From NCBI RefSeq assembly GCF_047663525.1, contig NC_092589.1, positions 60,383,501-60,447,500 on the forward strand: a stretch of DNA of 64,000 nt, read 5' to 3'. A program made the position numbers and the translations under genes. Source of the DNA: Anas platyrhynchos (lineage: Eukaryota > Chordata > Aves > Anseriformes > Anatidae). This document shows positions 61,722-64,000 of the stretch, piece after piece. Each line of letters starts with the position of its first letter. Position 1 is the first letter of the stretch. The notes under the pieces were generated by a model that was given only the letters and a program-made list of their open reading frames with translations, was not told the origin of the DNA and did no database searches.

Positions 61722-61827
61722 ATGGGCGCCCGCCGGCGGCGGCGGGGAGCGGCCCGGCTGCTGCTGCTGCTGCTGCTGCTGCTCCTGCTGCTGCTGCTCC
61801 TGCCGCCGCGCACCGCCGCGCACACGG
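61722..61827 (+). CDS. IL20RA: Interleukin-20 receptor alpha, exon 1 (signal peptide)
   Basis: IL20RA is the alpha chain of receptors for IL-19, IL-20, IL-24 and, with IL10RB, IL-26 in mammals. Only the first exon is here: ATG at 61722 in a CATGG context, 35 codons plus one base, donor CACACGG|GTAGGT, leaving in phase 1 as in the two neighbouring receptor genes. It encodes MGARRRRRGAAR, 15 leucines, then PPRTAAHT, a classic signal peptide with an n-region of arginines. The leucines include eight consecutive CTG codons. The name rests on conserved gene order (IFNGR1, IL22RA2, IL20RA), strand, phase and promoter type, because signal peptides are too variable for direct recognition. The ligand-binding exons lie beyond base 64000. 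Confidence 0.75.
61758..61802 (+). repeat. IL20RA: Coding CTG/CTC trinucleotide repeat (15 leucines)
   Basis: Eight CTG codons, one CTC, four CTG, one CTC and one CTG form the hydrophobic core of the IL20RA signal peptide. Pure CTG runs are length-variable, so alleles with different leucine numbers are possible. Confidence 0.9.
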
Positions 61828-64000
61828 GTAGGTGGCGGCCGTGCCCGCTCCCGACGGGTGGGATGGGATGGCATGGTAGGGGATGGGGTAAAATGGTGTG
61901 GGATGGGGTGAAATAGGGTGAAAATGGGGTGAAATGGGGTGTGATGGGGGCTGCGGGTTCCCCCCCGGGACAGCGATAGCATGGCACGGCACAGCACGGC
62001 ATGGGGGCTCCCTCTTGCCCCGGCCACAGGCAGCCGAGCTGGCCCATCCCGGTGCCGTGCCGAGCCGTGCCGAGCCCCCAGCCTCCCCCCGGTGCCCCCC
62101 TGCACAGCAGCAGCCCCGGCTGGGCACGGCTCCGGGCTGCCCCGGGCCGGGGTCCCGCGGTGAGCTGGGCGCTCTCGCCGCTTTTTGCGCTTTGCGCCGG
62201 TTTTATGGCCCCGCTCCTGCCCCCCAGGGCTCGCAGTGGGGGAAGAGGACTGGGTGCTTCTGTGAGGCCGCTTCATCTTCTTCTTTTCTCTGCAGTTGCG
62301 GGGGAATTGGGCTGTAGAGCACTCTATGTTTTTAAAATGTCAATTTGCTTTCAGTTGTAATCTGATCGCGTGCGCTCGGGCTGCTCCTTGTTACGAGCAT
62401 CAGGGTAATTCTCCAAATACCTCCCGTGTTTCCAGCTTCCCCTGTGCTTGACAGACGCCAGCCGCAGGAGCCCTACCTGCACGGTGGGAGACGTTCCAGC
62501 AGCAGGCAGGATGAGTTTTTGGCAGAGATCCTGCCCGCCTGTGCCAGCGCTGAGCGCCTCTGCCTCGCTGCTGCCAGCCACGGCCAGACCCAGCCCCGGT
62601 GACAGCCCAGCAGGAGCAGGCTGGGGGTGCTGCCGGGTGGGCACGAGCTCGGTGGGGCCTCAGCTGTCACTGGGAGCATCTCACGAGATGCTCTGTCCCT
62701 CCAGCGTAAAGCAGAGATGAGCACAGCTTCTGAGAAACCTACCGGTCTTCTCCCATTAAAGTCCACAGCAAAACTTCCAGACCTATCAAGGGCTGGACTG
62801 TAGTAAGGAGCACACTTCATCCTCGAGTAGCACTGTTTAAGGATGGTTTCAGTTAACTCATTTGACCAACTCTTCTCTCATGCACCAGTGGCTTTCAGAG
62901 ATGGGCACTCCGAGCTCTCCCTTCACGGGGCTGGCTCCCTTTCAGGCAGCTGCCCACGTCACATTCACTTCATCAAAGTCCAGTGATCACCAGTGCAAGT
63001 GGTTTGGAAAATTTCTATAACTGGCCTTCAGTAGCCCTTTCATTTATTTATATTTTAATATATATATTTATTTATTAGCACAGACTGCTTCCAGAGAAGG
63101 TTTAGAAAAATGTCAAGGGAGATGAGCTGGTTTTCACTAACACTCCTTCAAGGGAGAAGGGAAACAGCACGGTCCCGAGTTTTAGCTAGACGTACTTCCA
63201 CGTTTTTATTGACAGTCAGCAATATCAGCACAGAAAGGAGAGTTTTGCCTTTCACTGAAGGCTTACAGCCTCCTTTTTCACCTCTTCTATTTCAGCATAA
63301 CAAGTAAAAACTGTTTTAACTCACCCTGTCAGTATTGTGCTAATACCAGAAGACATTACATGAGGGGCAGAACTGTAATAGCAGTGCTCCTGCTCTTCCT
63401 CAAAAGTGAGGTTGCAGGTGCAGAGCCATGTCCTCTGGGTTTTTTCTTCCAGCAGAATAAGCCTGGGTTGCCAGTCATGAGCAGATGCAGTCCTGCAAAT
63501 ACTGCAGCTGTCCTGGGGGCTTCACCCGGTGCCAGAATAGGAACAGATCGCACAGGGGCACCGGTGCACCTCAGTACCGTGGCGAGCAGTTTTACAGCAG
63601 GACTTCACAGACTCGGGTTCTTGCACCTTACAGCATCCATGCTGTGCATGTCCATTGGGAGTCTCCAAATTAATTCCTCTCCAAATAACGTGGCAGCAGC
63701 TTTTAAACATTAACTTACAGATGGATCATGGCAAAACACTAGGCAAAACGGCTTTTCTTTTCCCCGTGGTGTATTTGTGGGTATAACCCTACTCTTACTG
63801 GATTACATTTGCTGTTTCAGAGGTCTCTGAAAGCACGAAGAGCTAAAGTACTGCTGTCTAGTGATGTGTGCCCACTTAACACATGCTGTCTTAGTGTTAC
63901 TTGGTTTTGCACAGGACAAAAAAATTTCACTTCTCACTGCACATCAGTGGGATTTTTATACATTGGTGTTTCATTTGCTGCTAAAAATCTGTACTCTAGA
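61828..64000 (+). other. IL20RA: Start of IL20RA intron 1
   Basis: After the G-rich minisatellite and the right half of the CpG island, the sequence becomes ordinary, with an AT-only stretch near 63040-63078. No second exon (fibronectin domain with a phase 1 acceptor) was found before the window ends, so intron 1 is longer than 2.1 kb. Confidence 0.6.
61857..61950 (+). repeat. G-rich (GGGATG/GGGGTGAAAT)n minisatellite in IL20RA intron 1
   Basis: Irregular units such as GGGATGGGAT, GGGGTGAAAT and GGTGAAAATG recur about ten times within 100 bases, starting 30 bases after the exon 1 donor. Repeated GGG/GGGG runs on the transcribed-sense strand meet the pattern for G-quadruplexes in DNA or nascent RNA. 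Confidence 0.85.

Larger units (their letters stand above)
61080..62260. promoter_or_regulatory. IL20RA: CpG island over the IL20RA promoter and first exon
   Basis: GC content rises sharply and CpG dinucleotides become dense, peaking at about 61.5-61.83 kb (GCGGCGGCGCCGGGCGCCCC and similar), against AT-rich DNA on both sides. The island is centred on the IL20RA start codon. Upstream, C-rich CCTGCCCCTGCCC-type repeats (about 61575-61665) resemble Sp1/GC-box-rich promoters. No TATA box is seen close by. The long minus-strand open frames here (up to about 400 codons) are a by-product of GC richness. Confidence 0.85.

Noticed and set aside
61030-62276. Overlapping minus-strand open frames of 365, 403 and 203 codons
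   Set aside because: They lie in the CpG island antisense to IL20RA exon 1. Several frames on both strands are open at once, and the products are low-complexity Arg/Ala/Gly/Pro/Ser. This is what GC-rich DNA gives by chance.
1-64000. CRISPR array, prophage, operon, or other bacterial defence or mobile system
   Set aside because: The window is spliced vertebrate DNA with CR1 and LTR repeats; the direct repeats seen are microsatellites or two-copy duplications without regular spacers.

Overview
The window is nuclear vertebrate DNA and almost certainly from a bird. The basis is the CR1-type LINE tails (the 3' end reading like GGTCCCTTCCAAC... ATTCTATGATTCTATG), LTR repeats of kinds I know from bird genomes, compact introns and a short, sharp CpG island. 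No species can be named from the sequence alone.

The window holds part of the class II cytokine receptor cluster that in human 6q23 contains IFNGR1, IL22RA2 and IL20RA. All three lie head to tail on the + strand. IFNGR1 occupies about 7.06-17.3 kb as coding exons 2-7. Its signal-peptide exon was not found and should lie upstream, so about 1-7.06 kb is read as intron 1. A 3' UTR follows, probably to about 18.8 kb. IL22RA2 (secreted IL-22 binding protein) is complete at 28.83-32.68 kb. It has five coding exons, including a 64-base signal-peptide exon at 28832-28895, and predicts a 239-residue protein with no membrane segment. IL20RA begins at 61.72 kb inside a CpG island. Only exon 1, a poly-leucine signal peptide, is in the window; the rest lies beyond 64 kb.

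The splice phases agree with one another. The first four introns of IFNGR1 and of IL22RA2 have phases 1-2-1-0 in both genes (the first one in IFNGR1 inferred from the exon 2 reading frame), and IL20RA exon 1 also ends in phase 1. This fits tandem duplication of one ancestral receptor. IFNGR1 keeps the LPKS box (JAK1 docking in the human protein) and the YDKPH box (STAT1 docking), so it looks like a signalling receptor. IL22RA2 ends straight after its second fibronectin-type domain, as expected for a soluble decoy.

The rest is intron and intergenic DNA with repeats. There is an LTR repeat at about 2.78-4.09 kb (minus) with a CR1 fragment inserted in it, and an inverted second copy of the same family at about 46.06-46.99 kb (plus). 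A cleanly bounded solo LTR lies at 21393-21943 with TGTT...AACA ends and an ACTT flanking repeat. Several CR1 fragments, an (AAAAT)17 array, an AAAT-rich array in IL22RA2 intron 4, long A/T tracts and small tandem duplications complete it. A broken, protein-like minus-strand remnant lies at about 223-739. The 28 kb between IL22RA2 and IL20RA shows no recognisable gene. I found no CRISPR array, tRNA, rRNA or bacterial-type system.
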